DNA from: Chloroflexota bacterium
GTDB lineage: Bacteria; Chloroflexota; JAHJIN01
NCBI GenBank assembly: GCA_018823415.1
Contig: JAHJIN010000345.1
Location: 16,928 to 80,927 of the forward strand
Direction: 5' to 3'
Length of the DNA: 64,000 nt
In this document: one piece after another, positions 35,183-43,758 of the stretch
Layout of the letters: the number at the start of each line of letters is the position of its first letter
How positions within the stretch are numbered: the stretch's first letter is position 1
Notes under the pieces: generated by a model
Databases searched by the model: none
Told to the model about the DNA's origin: nothing
Seen by the model: only the letters and a program-made list of their open reading frames with translations
Position numbers and translations under genes: made by a program

Positions 35183-36157
35183 TCAGTCTAGCTGGCTCAA
35201 TGCGGCGTCCAACTTGGCCTTGGGTAACGCAATGTACCCGGCCTCGTCCACGTATCTTTGCCCGTCGGTCAGGACCCAGGCTAGAAAGGCTTTGACCAGA
35301 CCGGTCGGCTGGCCCTTGGTCACCAGATTGAGGTCGCGCGCCGGCGGCGATGGATAGTGATTGGTGGCGACAGCGTTCACGGCCTGGGCCTTGGTATCGC
35401 AGGCTTCTTCGGGATCGGCCTGATTGTTGCCGTTGACGTCCAGCGGGACCACGCGGGCGCCAGCCACCGGCTGGCCGGTTTCGGCATCAAAGGCATAGTT
35501 CAGGTTGTTGTAGCCAACGCCCAGGGGGTCCTTGATGACGGCCTCCAGCACGCCGGGGTCGCCATACACGCCTATACCCTTGAGGTCTTCTTGCTTTTTG
35601 CCCAGGTACGCGGCCCAGGTATCGGCGGCGCCGCAGGCGTCAGAGCGAGTAAAGACGTGGATGGGGTCTGTCACCTCTGGCCGGCCCACCACCTGGCCCC
35701 AGGTAGTGATCTCGCCGGTGACATAGATACCCGTGATCGTCTCCTGGTTCAGTCCCGTCTGGCGCAGATCATCCCAGACCGGGTTCTTGTCGCTGATGGT
35801 GCAAAAGACGGCGTCCTTGACCACCGGCAGCCCAAAGGCACCCTTGTCGACTTCTTCCTGGTAGATGGCCCGGGATACCATGCCAATGTCTACCGCGCCA
35901 GATAGCGCGTCGGCCATGCCTTTGCCCGCGCCTCCGGCCGAGATGTCGAACCGGACATCGGGGTGCAGTTTCTGAAACTCTTCACTCCACTGCACCATCA
36001 AGGGATACAACGCCCAGGCGCCCGAGACCGTCACCGTCCCCCGCAACTGGCCCTCGGGGGTCGGCTGGCTGCTGGGCGACGGATCGCACGCCGTCAGGCT
36101 GCTCAAAAGGCCCAGCACGACGAGTATCAATCCGAGTTTGTTGATCCATGTGCGCAT
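35183..36157 (-). CDS. pstS: Phosphate-binding lipoprotein PstS
   Basis: 324 aa. Lipoprotein signal ending SLTAC, then the PstS fold: GTVTVSGAWALYPLM (first phosphate loop), FDISAGGAGKGMADALSG, and DIGMVSRAIY. It binds phosphate outside the membrane and delivers it to PstCA. Start ATG 36157 with AGGAGG 6 nt upstream. The message has a leader of about 210 nt from the Pho-box promoter that includes a family B repeat. Confidence 0.92.
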   Translation of the reverse strand: MRTWINKLGLILVVLGLLSSLTACDPSPSSQPTPEGQLRGTVTVSGAWALYPLMVQWSEEFQKLHPDVRFDISAGGAGKGMADALSGAVDIGMVSRAIYQEEVDKGAFGLPVVKDAVFCTISDKNPVWDDLRQTGLNQETITGIYVTGEITTWGQVVGRPEVTDPIHVFTRSDACGAADTWAAYLGKKQEDLKGIGVYGDPGVLEAVIKDPLGVGYNNLNYAFDAETGQPVAGARVVPLDVNGNNQADPEEACDTKAQAVNAVATNHYPSPPARDLNLVTKGQPTGLVKAFLAWVLTDGQRYVDEAGYIALPKAKLDAALSQLD

Positions 36158-36212
36158 TGTGCACCTCCTGCCGCGAGATACCTGATACTGCCAGGTCGGT
36201 GGTCTCCCCGTA

Positions 36213-36332
36213 GAGTGTTGCTGAGTATTTTACCGCCGAGAACGCCGAGTTCGCCGAGTTTTCCTTCTATTTCTCAGCGGTCTCCGCGTGCTCTACGGTT
36301 GAAAAAGTGGTCGTTTTCCTTCAACAACACTC
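36213..36332. repeat. Dispersed inverted repeat, family B, copy 2 (pstS leader)
   Basis: About 120 bp with outer ends GAGTGTTG and CAACACTC and an inner core TTTTACCGCCGAG ... GCTCTACGGTTGAA. MITE-like in size and form, no open reading frame. It lies between the pstS promoter and start, so it is transcribed in the leader. Confidence 0.78.
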
Positions 36333-36373
36333 AAGAGGGAGACTATCCCAAGTCTGATCTCGACGTTATGCTG

Positions 36374-36430
36374 ATCATACCCGGGGGAAATGACAGGTGG
36401 TGTGATGGGGATGTGATAACGGTGTGACAG
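36374..36430 (-). promoter_or_regulatory. Pho-box array and promoter of pstS
   Basis: Four units on the minus strand, CTGTCAC (36424), TTATCAC (36413), CCATCAC (36402), CTGTCAT (36390), spaced 11, 11 and 12 bp. The -10 TATGAT (36374-36379) follows 10 bp after the last unit. Identical spacing to the array upstream of the TSUP gene. Confidence 0.85.
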
Positions 36431-36433
36431 ATG

Positions 36434-36516
36434 GGGCCTAACCAGCGAAATTCTTGTACAGCGAGCAAGAACTTGGAAGCATCAACCTGTTTGGCTCTAG
36501 TTGATCCAGGTTAGGG
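36434..36516. repeat. Dispersed repeat, family A, copy 2 (after the response regulator)
   Basis: About 83 bp, begins GGGCCTAACC and ends GGTTAGGG. It abuts the TGA stop of the response regulator, in the opposite orientation to the other copies, and ends 4 bp before the pstS Pho boxes. Confidence 0.82.
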
Positions 36517-37212
36517 TCAGTCTGAAGCAGGGGCGATGGACAGGCCGTAGCCCAGGCCGGGCACGGTCTCGATATAGTCGGAGGGATTGAGGTCGCCGGC
36601 GGCCTGGGCGATCTTGGCCCGCAAGCGACGCACCAACTGGCGCAGCATGTCGCGGTCGGCGCTTTCTGGCCCCCATACGTGGGCAATGATGGCATCGGCG
36701 GTGAGGATGTGGCCGGCGTTGAGTATGAAATAGTCTAGGAGCCGGGTTTCGAGGGCGGTCAGGGCCACCGGCTCGCCGGGATCGATGCACAACTCGCGGC
36801 GGCTGGGGTCCAGGGTCAACCGGCCCACGCGGCGCACGGCCGGCACCGGGGCCTGGCCCATGCGGCGCAGCACGGCCTGCGCCCGGGCCACGAGCTGGCG
36901 CGGGCTAAACGGCTTGGTGATGTAATCGTCGGCGCCCAGCCCCAGGCCCCGCACGATGTCGTCTTCCTGGTCGCGCACCGTCAGCATGAGGATGGGCGTG
37001 GTGGCCTGCTCGCGGATGCGCCGGCAGATGGTAAAACCGTCGAATTGGGGCAGGTTCACGTCCAGCACGATGAGGTCGGGCTGCTCGGCCTCCCAGCGGT
37101 CCAGGGCCGTCTTGCCGTCATAGATTTGGACGGTCTCGAACCCGGCGCGGCGCAGGGTAAAGGCCACCACGTCCGACAGCACCCGGTCGTCGTCAATGAT
37201 CAAGGCTTTCAT
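36517..37212 (-). CDS. phoB: PhoB-like response regulator
   Basis: 231 aa. Receiver domain with DDD near the N-terminus, phospho-acceptor Asp in LIVLDVNLPQ and Lys in KPFSPRQL, then an OmpR/PhoB winged helix. Expected to bind the Pho boxes upstream of pstS and the TSUP gene. ATG overlaps the kinase stop (ATGA, 37209-37212). Assigned to phosphate by position beside pst; the sequence alone only says OmpR family. Confidence 0.88.
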   Translation of the reverse strand: MKALIIDDDRVLSDVVAFTLRRAGFETVQIYDGKTALDRWEAEQPDLIVLDVNLPQFDGFTICRRIREQATTPILMLTVRDQEDDIVRGLGLGADDYITKPFSPRQLVARAQAVLRRMGQAPVPAVRRVGRLTLDPSRRELCIDPGEPVALTALETRLLDYFILNAGHILTADAIIAHVWGPESADRDMLRQLVRRLRAKIAQAAGDLNPSDYIETVPGLGYGLSIAPASD

Positions 37213-38357
37213 GGCTCGCTCACCGTGGGCAGCGTGAACCAGAACGAACTGCCGCCGCCGGGCCGGTCGGCCACGCCCACCTGACCGCCGTGAGCAGTCA
37301 CAACGGCCTTGACCACCGACAGGCCCAGGCCCATGCCCACCTGGCCGTTGTTGTGGTTCGCGTCCAGGCGCACGAACCGGCGAAACAACGAATCCCGGCC
37401 CCCGGGCGATACGCCCGGCCCCCGGTCGCTCACCGTCACCCAGATCCAATCTGCCGTGATGGCAGCGCTCACCGTGATCTCGGCGTCATCGGGACCGTAT
37501 TTGCTGGCGTTGGACAGCAAGTTTACCATTACTTGCTCGATACGCCGGGGGTCTACCTGTACCAGGGGAAGGTTGGCTGGCAGGTCCACTGCCAGACATT
37601 GGCCGTGCCGGTCCAGCAGGGGTTTGATCAACCGCACAGCCTCGGCCATGATCGTGTCCAACTGACACGGGCGCGGGTGAACGCGAAAATGCCCGGTCTC
37701 GATGCTGGCGCTTTCCAGGAGATTGTCCACCAGTGCTTGCAGGTTCAGGATGCCCAGGTGCAAAGACCGCAGGAGCATGTGCAATTCGGCGGCGCTGAGG
37801 TCCGGCGATTGCTCCAGCAGCAACTCGATAGACGCGGCCAGGGCCGAAAGAGGGGTGCGGAACTCGTGGGCCACGTTGGCGATCAGGTGTCCCATCAGGC
37901 GATGAACGGCCTCTTCTTCGCTGATGTCGCGAAAGACCAGGGCCACCCGGGCCGCGCCGCTTTCTGGCGGGAGCAGCCGGGCGCCGGTAATCGCCAGGAT
38001 CGCCTGGCGGCCATCGCGCAACTCGACTGCAACTTTGGCGCGTTGGCCCGGCGGGGGGATGAGCTGGGAAAAGGGGGCGTCGGATTCCAGCGAGTGGAAT
38101 ACCTGGTCGCACGTCCAGCCAATGACCTGATCGCGCGCCCAGCCAGTGATCCGCTCGGCGCCGGGGCTGAAGAAGGTGATCCGGCCGTGCCGGTCCAGGG
38201 TGACAATGCCCTCCACCACCGCGTCCAGCAGGTGATCGGTCCAGGCCTTTTCCTGGCGCAACTCGACCAGGGTGCGCTTCAGGTCGGCCTGCACGGTCTC
38301 CAGGTCTGGGGCGATCTGGTCTTGCTTGGGGCCAGCGTCATCGATAGATGGAGACAA
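37209..38357 (-). CDS. phoR: PhoR-like sensor histidine kinase, soluble
   Basis: 382 aa. A PAS domain (about 50-160), HisKA with H-box NVAHEFRTPLSA, and HATPase with NLLSNASKYG, DRGPGV and GLGLSVVK. No membrane helix is seen, unlike most PhoR proteins, so the sensor sits in the cytoplasm or at the membrane through partners. Start TTG 38357 (AAAGG upstream), right after the zinc-ribbon gene; a longer frame overlaps that gene. Overlaps phoB by 4 nt. Confidence 0.86.
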   Translation of the reverse strand: MSPSIDDAGPKQDQIAPDLETVQADLKRTLVELRQEKAWTDHLLDAVVEGIVTLDRHGRITFFSPGAERITGWARDQVIGWTCDQVFHSLESDAPFSQLIPPPGQRAKVAVELRDGRQAILAITGARLLPPESGAARVALVFRDISEEEAVHRLMGHLIANVAHEFRTPLSALAASIELLLEQSPDLSAAELHMLLRSLHLGILNLQALVDNLLESASIETGHFRVHPRPCQLDTIMAEAVRLIKPLLDRHGQCLAVDLPANLPLVQVDPRRIEQVMVNLLSNASKYGPDDAEITVSAAITADWIWVTVSDRGPGVSPGGRDSLFRRFVRLDANHNNGQVGMGLGLSVVKAVVTAHGGQVGVADRPGGGSSFWFTLPTVSEP

Positions 38358-38362
38358 GGTGG

Positions 38363-38692
38363 CTACCTTTGGCGTCGCCAGGACCAGTAGGCTGTGAGGA
38401 TGCGCGCGCCCCGGGCCAGGGCTGCCAGCCCGCCGCCCACGCAGAGCAGCGCGATGAGCCAGCCCCACGTGGCGTCGCCGCCCAGTTGGTCCCAGATCAA
38501 GATGACAAATGGCCCCCCGATAATCAATGCCAGGCCCAGGATCAGGCTGCCGCCGGCGATGAGGACCATCTGGCGGGGCGAACCGGCGCCAATTTCCTGG
38601 GCCAGGTCCAGGCGCCCCTGACCGCAGCGTGGGCATGGCTCATCCTGGCCTGACAACAGGCCGCCGCAGGCAGGACAGGTCATCCGGGACAT
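38363..38692 (-). CDS. Zinc-ribbon membrane protein, function unknown
   Basis: 109 aa. Two CxxC pairs in the first 25 residues (CPAC and CPRC) form a zinc ribbon, then two membrane helices at about 43-63 and 75-100. Start ATG 38692 overlaps tatA by 13 nt, and its stop lies 5 nt before the kinase start. Its place in the tatA-phoR-phoB operon suggests a membrane-side partner of that system, but nothing more can be said. Confidence 0.75.
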   Translation of the reverse strand: MSRMTCPACGGLLSGQDEPCPRCGQGRLDLAQEIGAGSPRQMVLIAGGSLILGLALIIGGPFVILIWDQLGGDATWGWLIALLCVGGGLAALARGARILTAYWSWRRQR

Positions 38693-39126
38693 GGATCAAC
38701 TCTCGGGGTTGGATTGAGTGGCAAAGGGCTCGCGTCTGCCGGGGCCGGCTCGTCGGGAAAAGGGGGCATGGACTGGTCGGCCGGGTCATAGTCGTCCGGT
38801 GGGGTGGCGATGGGTGAGGGAATGGTCAGCGGGCGGTCAAAGACCGGGGGCGCCGGTGGGGCGGGTTCGGCCTCGGCCGACTCTTCGGTCGGCTCGCCGG
38901 CCGGGGTCGCAGCCTGTATGTTGGGGACCGATGGCCGGGCGCGCATAGCCGCCGCCGGTTCCTGAAGAATATCGGTGAACGAACCCGAGAATTCGTTGGT
39001 GATCTTGCGAAACTCGTTCAGGGCCTTGCCGGCAGTACGGGCCAGCTCGACCATGCGCTGGGGGCCAAAGACCAACAAGGCCACCGCCAGGATAACCAAC
39101 AGTTCCGGCCAGCCAACGTCAAACAT
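38680..39126 (-). CDS. TatA/TatB-type twin-arginine translocase subunit
   Basis: 148 aa. One N-terminal membrane helix (LLVILAVALLVFGPQRM) with the Phe-Gly hinge, an amphipathic helix, then a long Pro/Ala/Glu-rich tail of about 80 residues. GWPELLVILAVAL with the WPEL start is TatB-like, but the two are hard to tell apart. Part of the Tat pathway that exports folded proteins. No tatC is seen here. Confidence 0.85.
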   Translation of the reverse strand: MFDVGWPELLVILAVALLVFGPQRMVELARTAGKALNEFRKITNEFSGSFTDILQEPAAAMRARPSVPNIQAATPAGEPTEESAEAEPAPPAPPVFDRPLTIPSPIATPPDDYDPADQSMPPFPDEPAPADASPLPLNPTPRVDPCPG

Positions 39127-39133
39127 TGTCCAT

Positions 39134-39218
39134 CCCTAACCTGGATAAACTAGAGCCAACCAGATTGATGCTTGGGAAATTCTTGCTCGCTGTACAAGAA
39201 TTTCACTGGTTAGGCCCC
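39134..39218. repeat. Dispersed repeat, family A, copy 3 (yraN/tatA gap)
   Basis: About 85 bp. Its upstream end, GGGGCCTAACCAGTGA on the minus strand, encodes the last codons and the stop of yraN; its downstream end GGTTAGGG gives the weak ribosome site of tatA. Confidence 0.84.
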
Positions 39219-39610
39219 ATTATGGCGTGCTTGATATGATTGAGGTGCAAAACCCGACCGTCCGCCGACATGGTCAAGGCCACCACGTCGATGCGCCAGT
39301 TGGCACGTTCCAGTTCGTGTTCTTGCAAATAGGCCCAGGCCAGGGCCACGAGTTGGCGTGCCTTGGCCGGCGTGATGGATTCTTCGGGCGTGCCATAGGC
39401 CGACCCGCGGCGGGCCCGCACCTCCACAAAGACCCACGTCTCCTCACGCTCTTCGCGGGCGATAATATCCAGCTCGCCGCGAACGTCCCGGGTGGCGCGG
39501 CCCCGGGGCCGCCAGTTGCGATCGTGGATGCGATAGCCGTTTTGCGCCAGCCAATCGGCTGCGTGCGCCTCGCCCTGTCGTCCCAACGCCTGCCGACTGA
39601 GCGCAGTCAT
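39203..39610 (-). CDS. yraN: UPF0102 nuclease-fold protein YraN
   Basis: 135 aa. RecB-like (PD-(D/E)XK) fold seen as GELDIIAREEREETWVFVEVRAR, with the E-D-E-V-K-like residues replaced here by Arg at the last place. Conserved next to rnhB in many bacteria. Start ATG 39610 overlaps the rnhB stop (ATGA). The last residues MGPNQ are encoded by the family A repeat. Confidence 0.88.
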   Translation of the reverse strand: MTALSRQALGRQGEAHAADWLAQNGYRIHDRNWRPRGRATRDVRGELDIIAREEREETWVFVEVRARRGSAYGTPEESITPAKARQLVALAWAYLQEHELERANWRIDVVALTMSADGRVLHLNHIKHAIMGPNQ

Positions 39611-40248
39611 GGGGCCAGGTGCTCCCCGGCCAGGATGCGGCGAATGGGTTCAAACGTGCGCCGGTGCGCCGAACAGGCCCCCTGTCGATTCAACGCCGTC
39701 CGGTGCGCCAAAGTACCATAGCCCTTGTGCTGGGCCAAGCCATAGCCCGGGTGCTGCGCGTCCAGCGCGACCATCAGCCGGTCGCGGGTGACTTTGGCGA
39801 TGATGGATGCGGCGGCAATGGCCAGGCAGTGTTGGTCGCCCTTGACGATGGCGCGCTGGGGCACGCGCACGGCCGGCAGGGTGACAAAATCGATGAGCAG
39901 GTGGTCGGGCGCGGGGACCAGTTGGGCCACGGCTTCTTGCATAGCCTGGCGCGTGGCCGGGACGATGCCCGCCTGGTCGATGACGGCCGGCGGCACGATG
40001 CCGACGCCCACGGCCCAGGCCCGATCCTGAACAACGTCGTACAAGGTGGCGCGCCGGGCCGGCGATAGCTGCTTCGAGTCGCGCACGCCGGCCTGCGTCA
40101 GCATCTCGACCGTCGCCGGGTCCAGGATCACCGCTGCGGCCACCACCGGGCCGGCCCAGGCGCCCCGGCCGGCCTCGTCGATGCCGGCCACGCGCGTGTA
40201 GCCGGCCTGGGCCAGGGCGGACTCTTGGAGCCAGGTGGGGCCAGTCAT
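39607..40248 (-). CDS. rnhB: Ribonuclease HII
   Basis: 213 aa. Cleaves RNA in RNA-DNA hybrids and starts ribonucleotide repair. Motif AGIDEAGRGAWAGPVVAAAV near the N-terminus carries the catalytic Asp-Glu, DSKQLSP the second strand, and LIDFVTLP the third acid. Start ATG 40248. Lies in the usual rplS-rnhB-yraN order. Confidence 0.94.
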   Translation of the reverse strand: MTGPTWLQESALAQAGYTRVAGIDEAGRGAWAGPVVAAAVILDPATVEMLTQAGVRDSKQLSPARRATLYDVVQDRAWAVGVGIVPPAVIDQAGIVPATRQAMQEAVAQLVPAPDHLLIDFVTLPAVRVPQRAIVKGDQHCLAIAAASIIAKVTRDRLMVALDAQHPGYGLAQHKGYGTLAHRTALNRQGACSAHRRTFEPIRRILAGEHLAP

Positions 40249-40432
40249 GGGCGGCCTGCCTCTCGCGAAAAGCAGGGCCTAGCTCTGGCTACGCCCTGCT
40301 ATGACCCTGATCTGGCCGGGCCAGAACCAAAGACGTGTCAGCAGATTTAAGCGGATGCAAGTCGGGCGGATGAATAAATCCGCTTGATTCGCTCAATCCG
40401 CTGATGACCAATCCGGGGGTGAAATCTCTCGT

Positions 40433-40464
40433 CCGAAAACAAGAATTTCATCGGCCAAGCCCTA
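40433..40464. repeat. Degenerate end of a family A repeat after rplS
   Basis: On the minus strand TAGGGCTTGGCCGATGAAA-TTCTTG matches the upstream end of family A (TAGGGCCTAACCAGTGAAATTCTTG) from the rplS stop onward, then homology ends. The rest of the 213-bp gap to rnhB (40249-40432) holds a GC-rich hairpin GCAGGGC/GCCCTGC and imperfect AAGCGGAT / ATCCGCTT repeats; no gene is seen in it. Confidence 0.55.
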
Positions 40465-40815
40465 GCGGCGGCGCCGTTCCTTCAGCCGGGCCTTTTTGCC
40501 CGTGAGGCCTCGCAAATAATACAACTTGGCCTGGCGCACCTTGGCGTGCCGGGTGACCTCGATCTTTTCGAGGCGCGGCGAGCGCAACAGGAATGTGCGC
40601 TCGACGCCCACGCCATGCGCGGCAATGCGGCGCACGGTAAAAGTGGCATTCTGGCCGCCGCGTTTGATCCTGATGACCGTGCCCTCGAATACCTGCACGC
40701 GCTCTCGGTCGCCTTCTACGATGCGCACATGGACGCGAACGCTATCACCGGAGCGCAGATTGGGCAGATCGGCCTTGACGTACTGCGCCTCGACGGATTG
40801 CATCAAATCGACCAT
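40462..40815 (-). CDS. rplS: 50S ribosomal protein L19
   Basis: 117 aa. Binds at the interface of the subunits. The typical [20 protein letters not shown] start and the basic tail [11 protein letters not shown] are complete. AAGGAG lies 8-11 nt before the in-frame starts; ATG 40815 preferred over GTG 40818, and a nearer ATG is out of frame. Its own promoter lies 69 bp upstream. It heads the rplS-rnhB-yraN-tatA run. Confidence 0.95.
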   Translation of the reverse strand: MVDLMQSVEAQYVKADLPNLRSGDSVRVHVRIVEGDRERVQVFEGTVIRIKRGGQNATFTVRRIAAHGVGVERTFLLRSPRLEKIEVTRHAKVRQAKLYYLRGLTGKKARLKERRRR

Positions 40816-40883
40816 CACATATTCTCCTTGCGTACATCTGGATTACGAAATCGTGGCGCGGGACCCCGCGCCAATTGATGCAC

Positions 40884-40912
40884 ATTATAGCCCAAAAGCG
40901 CACAAATGGCAA
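40884..40912 (-). promoter_or_regulatory. Promoter of rplS
   Basis: Minus strand TTGCCA (40907-40912), 17 bp, TATAAT (40884-40889), about 69 bp before the rplS start. Confidence 0.7.
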
Positions 40913-40919
40913 GGGCAAT

Positions 40920-41705
40920 TCAGGCGGTCAACAGTCGCAGCAGCGCCTCTCTGGTCTCGACAAAGGGCCGGCCCACGACCAATTCGCGGGCGCGGGGCCG
41001 GGGCAGCGGCACGTTCACCACGGCCTGGATGCGGCCGGGCCGGGGCGTCATCACGTACACCCGGTCCGACAGGAACACGGCCTCGTCCACGTCGTGGGTG
41101 ATGAACAGGATGGTGTGCCGGAACCGCGCCCACACGCCCAGCAGCCAGCCTTGCAACTCGGCGCGGGTGAGGGCGTCCAGCGCGCCAAAGGGTTCGTCCA
41201 GCAGCATCACGTCATGATGGCACAGGAACGTGCGCAGCAGGGCCGCCCGCTGCCGCATGCCGCCCGACAGGGTCGCCGGGTAGGCGTTGTCAAAGCCGGC
41301 CAGCCCAAAGAGAGGCAACAGCTCCCTGGCCTCGGCGCGGGCCAACTCGCGCGATTGGCCAGCGATCTCGGGTCCCAGGATGGCATTGTCCAGCACGCTC
41401 CGCCAGGGCAGCAGCAGGTCGCGCTGGGGCATATAGGCCACGCACCCGGCCCGGCGCCGGGTCAGTTCGCCATCCAGCCACACCTCGCCGCGATCCGGCT
41501 CTAATAGGCCGCAGATGATGTTGAACAGCGTGCTCTTGCCGCACCCGCTGGGACCGATGAGCGTGACAAACTCGCCGGCCCGGGCCGTCAGGCTCACGTC
41601 GGCGAGGGCCGACACCACACGCCCGTCGACGCGGAACGCCTTGCTCACCCCCCGCAGTTCCACTTTGTAGGGCACGCCTGGCGTGGCAATTTGCCCTACA
41701 CTCAT
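40920..41705 (-). CDS. ABC transporter ATPase, thiamine-precursor type (ThiZ-like)
   Basis: 261 aa. Walker A GPSGCGKS, signature LSGGMRQRAALLRT, Walker B VMLLDEPFGALD and ILFITHDVDEA; the MRQR and DVDEA strings are typical of nitrate/taurine/thiamine-precursor ATPases. Start ATG 41705; an in-frame GTG (41717) overlaps the stop of the binding-protein gene (GTGA) and could be the true start by coupling. Last gene of the TPP-controlled operon. Confidence 0.86.
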   Translation of the reverse strand: MSVGQIATPGVPYKVELRGVSKAFRVDGRVVSALADVSLTARAGEFVTLIGPSGCGKSTLFNIICGLLEPDRGEVWLDGELTRRRAGCVAYMPQRDLLLPWRSVLDNAILGPEIAGQSRELARAEARELLPLFGLAGFDNAYPATLSGGMRQRAALLRTFLCHHDVMLLDEPFGALDALTRAELQGWLLGVWARFRHTILFITHDVDEAVFLSDRVYVMTPRPGRIQAVVNVPLPRPRARELVVGRPFVETREALLRLLTA

Positions 41706-41713
41706 CTGTGTCG

Positions 41714-42700
41714 TCACGGCAAAAACTCGGTGGTAAAGGCTTGGGCCGGGTCGATGCGCCGGGCGATGAGGCCCTGATCGGCCATCCAATCCACGTAACG
41801 TTGCCAGACCTCGGCTTTTTGCTCGCCCCAGCGCGCGGCGTCGGCCTGATAGCGGGGACTGAGCCACTGCTGGCTCTGGCGTACCAGCCCGGCGTTGCTC
41901 TCTGGCGCGGCCTGGAGCAGCATGTCGGCGGCTTCGGCCGGGTGCTCGATGGCATACCGATAGCCCTGGCTGGTGGCGGCCATGAACCGGCGCGCCACGT
42001 CCTGGCGCTGGGCCACCGTCTGCTCCGAGGCAATGATGACCGGCGTGTAATAGTCGGGCACGCACTGGACCCAATCGGACAGCATGATGATGTTCAGCGG
42101 CTCGCCGCGCACCTGGGCCTCAATGCCGGTCCAGCCGTAGAAAATCCAGGTGAAATCCACGTCGCGCTGCGTGACCAGAAAATAGTCGGCCCAGCCCACG
42201 TCCACAAACTCGACCGTGTTGACGTCGGCGCCATCGCAGGCCATGAGCGCGCCCAGCACGGCCTTTTCCATGGGCGAGCCAAAGGCGCCGTACTTTTTCC
42301 CCTGAAAATCCCGGGGCTGCGTCAATCCTTTGGCCCGGGGCGAGGCAAACCCCGACGTGTTGTGCTGGATGATGGCGGCAATGCTCACCACCGGCACGTC
42401 CTGGGACCGGGCAATCGTCACCTCTTCCTGATAGCTGATGCCAAAATCGGCCTGGCCGGCCGCCACCACCTGCACCACCGTGTTTTCCTGGGCCGGCTCG
42501 ATGATGCGCACGTCAAGCCCCTGGTCCCGGTACCAACCCTGGGCCTGCGCCACATACAGGCCGGTGTGGTTGGTGTTGGGCGTCCAGTCCAGCATCACCG
42601 TGACCGGCGTCCACTCGCCCGGCGTCCCCCCGATCACATCGCACCCGGCCAGTGCCACCAGCACACCCACCATCAATCCGCAAATCGCCACCCGCTTCAT
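41714..42700 (-). CDS. Thiamine-precursor-binding lipoprotein (ThiY/NMT1-like)
   Basis: 328 aa. Lipobox VALAGC at about 15-20, then an NMT1/THI5-type fold (MLDWTPNTNHTGLYVAQAQGW), the ThiY pattern for the pyrimidine precursor of thiamine. Control by the upstream TPP riboswitch supports this. Start ATG 42700 with GGAGGG upstream. It binds the substrate outside the membrane for the permease. Confidence 0.88.
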   Translation of the reverse strand: MKRVAICGLMVGVLVALAGCDVIGGTPGEWTPVTVMLDWTPNTNHTGLYVAQAQGWYRDQGLDVRIIEPAQENTVVQVVAAGQADFGISYQEEVTIARSQDVPVVSIAAIIQHNTSGFASPRAKGLTQPRDFQGKKYGAFGSPMEKAVLGALMACDGADVNTVEFVDVGWADYFLVTQRDVDFTWIFYGWTGIEAQVRGEPLNIIMLSDWVQCVPDYYTPVIIASEQTVAQRQDVARRFMAATSQGYRYAIEHPAEAADMLLQAAPESNAGLVRQSQQWLSPRYQADAARWGEQKAEVWQRYVDWMADQGLIARRIDPAQAFTTEFLP

Positions 42701-42731
42701 CTCGCCCTCCTCTCATTTCTCCGGTCTTTTC

Positions 42732-42846
42732 AGTGTTGCCGAACATTTTACCGCAGAGACCGCCGAGTTCGCCGAGTTTTTCTCTTGTTCTCAGCGGTCT
42801 CGGCGTGCTCTGCGGTTCAAAAAGTGGGCACTATTTCAACAACTCT
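42732..42846. repeat. Dispersed inverted repeat, family B, copy 3 (thiX/thiY gap)
   Basis: About 115 bp, AGTGTTG ... CAACTCT at the ends and a core TTTTACCGCAGAG ... CTCTGCGGTTCAAA. It fills most of the 168-bp gap between the permease and binding-protein genes. Very like copy 2, including the flanking TCAAGAGGGAG. Confidence 0.8.
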
Positions 42847-42868
42847 CAAGAGGGAGCCTGTCCATTTC

Positions 42869-43660
42869 TCATTTCTCATTTTTGATTTCCTCCCACACCT
42901 CTTCCCGCCCGGCGAAATACCACGGCAGCATTGCTCGCTCCAGCGCCAGCACCATGAGGAACAGGGCAATACTCAACAACGACGTGATGGCAATGGCGGC
43001 AAAGACCCGGTCGGTGGCAAAGCCCTTGGCGGACCGGGTCATGAATATGCCCAGGCCCGTGCTGGCCCCCACCCACTCGCCGATGATGGCCCCGACGACG
43101 CTGTACGTGACGGCGATCTTGTATCCGCTAAAGAATGACGGCAGCGCGGCCGGCACACGTACCTTGGTCATGATCTGCCGCCGCGAGGCGCCCATTGCCC
43201 GCAGCAGGTTGACGAGTTCCGGGTCGGCGGCGCGCAGCCCGTCGGCCGCGCCCACGGCGATGGGGAAAAAGCATACCAGCGTCACCACCACCACCTTGGG
43301 TAAAATGCCATAGCCGAACCAGATGATGAGCAGCGGTGCCAGGGCCAGGATGGGGATGGTCTGCGAGGCCACCAGCAGGGGGTACAACGCCCGGCGCAGC
43401 GTCGCCGAGAGGTCGATGAGCAGGGCCAGGCCCACGCCGGCGACCAGGGCCAGCGCCAGGCCCAACAGCGTCTCCGTCATCGTCTGGGCGATGTGCGGCC
43501 CCAACAGCGGCGCGGCCTCGACGCCGGCCTGCACGATCTGGGTGGGGGCCGGCAGCAGCCACTTGGGCACGCCGGCCAGCCGCACTGCCGCTTCCCACAG
43601 CGCCAGCAACGCCGCTAGCAAGACCACCGGCGGGCCATACTGCCCGGCTTTTTGCCTCAT
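42869..43660 (-). CDS. ABC transporter permease, thiamine-precursor type (ThiX-like)
   Basis: 263 aa, about six membrane helices. Permease loop LLRAMGASRRQIMTKVRVPAALP of the SsuC/TauC/ThiX family. Start ATG 43660 with GAGGGGAGAC just upstream, rather than the longer frame to 43696. It lies between thiN and the binding-protein gene in the TPP-controlled operon. Confidence 0.88.
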   Translation of the reverse strand: MRQKAGQYGPPVVLLAALLALWEAAVRLAGVPKWLLPAPTQIVQAGVEAAPLLGPHIAQTMTETLLGLALALVAGVGLALLIDLSATLRRALYPLLVASQTIPILALAPLLIIWFGYGILPKVVVVTLVCFFPIAVGAADGLRAADPELVNLLRAMGASRRQIMTKVRVPAALPSFFSGYKIAVTYSVVGAIIGEWVGASTGLGIFMTRSAKGFATDRVFAAIAITSLLSIALFLMVLALERAMLPWYFAGREEVWEEIKNEK

Positions 43661-43758
43661 GTCTCCCCTCGTCACGTGCTTGGCGTGATGCGTCATGCGT
43701 CACACACAGTGCGCTGCGTGAACGTCAGGCGTGAAAGATGACGTTTGACGTTTCACGT

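Noticed and set aside
43661..43758. Short TGACGT/ACGTCA-type runs between thiN and thiX as an operator
   Set aside because: They look like imperfect low-information runs of TGACGTTTGACGTTTCACGT without a symmetric centre; not enough to call a site.
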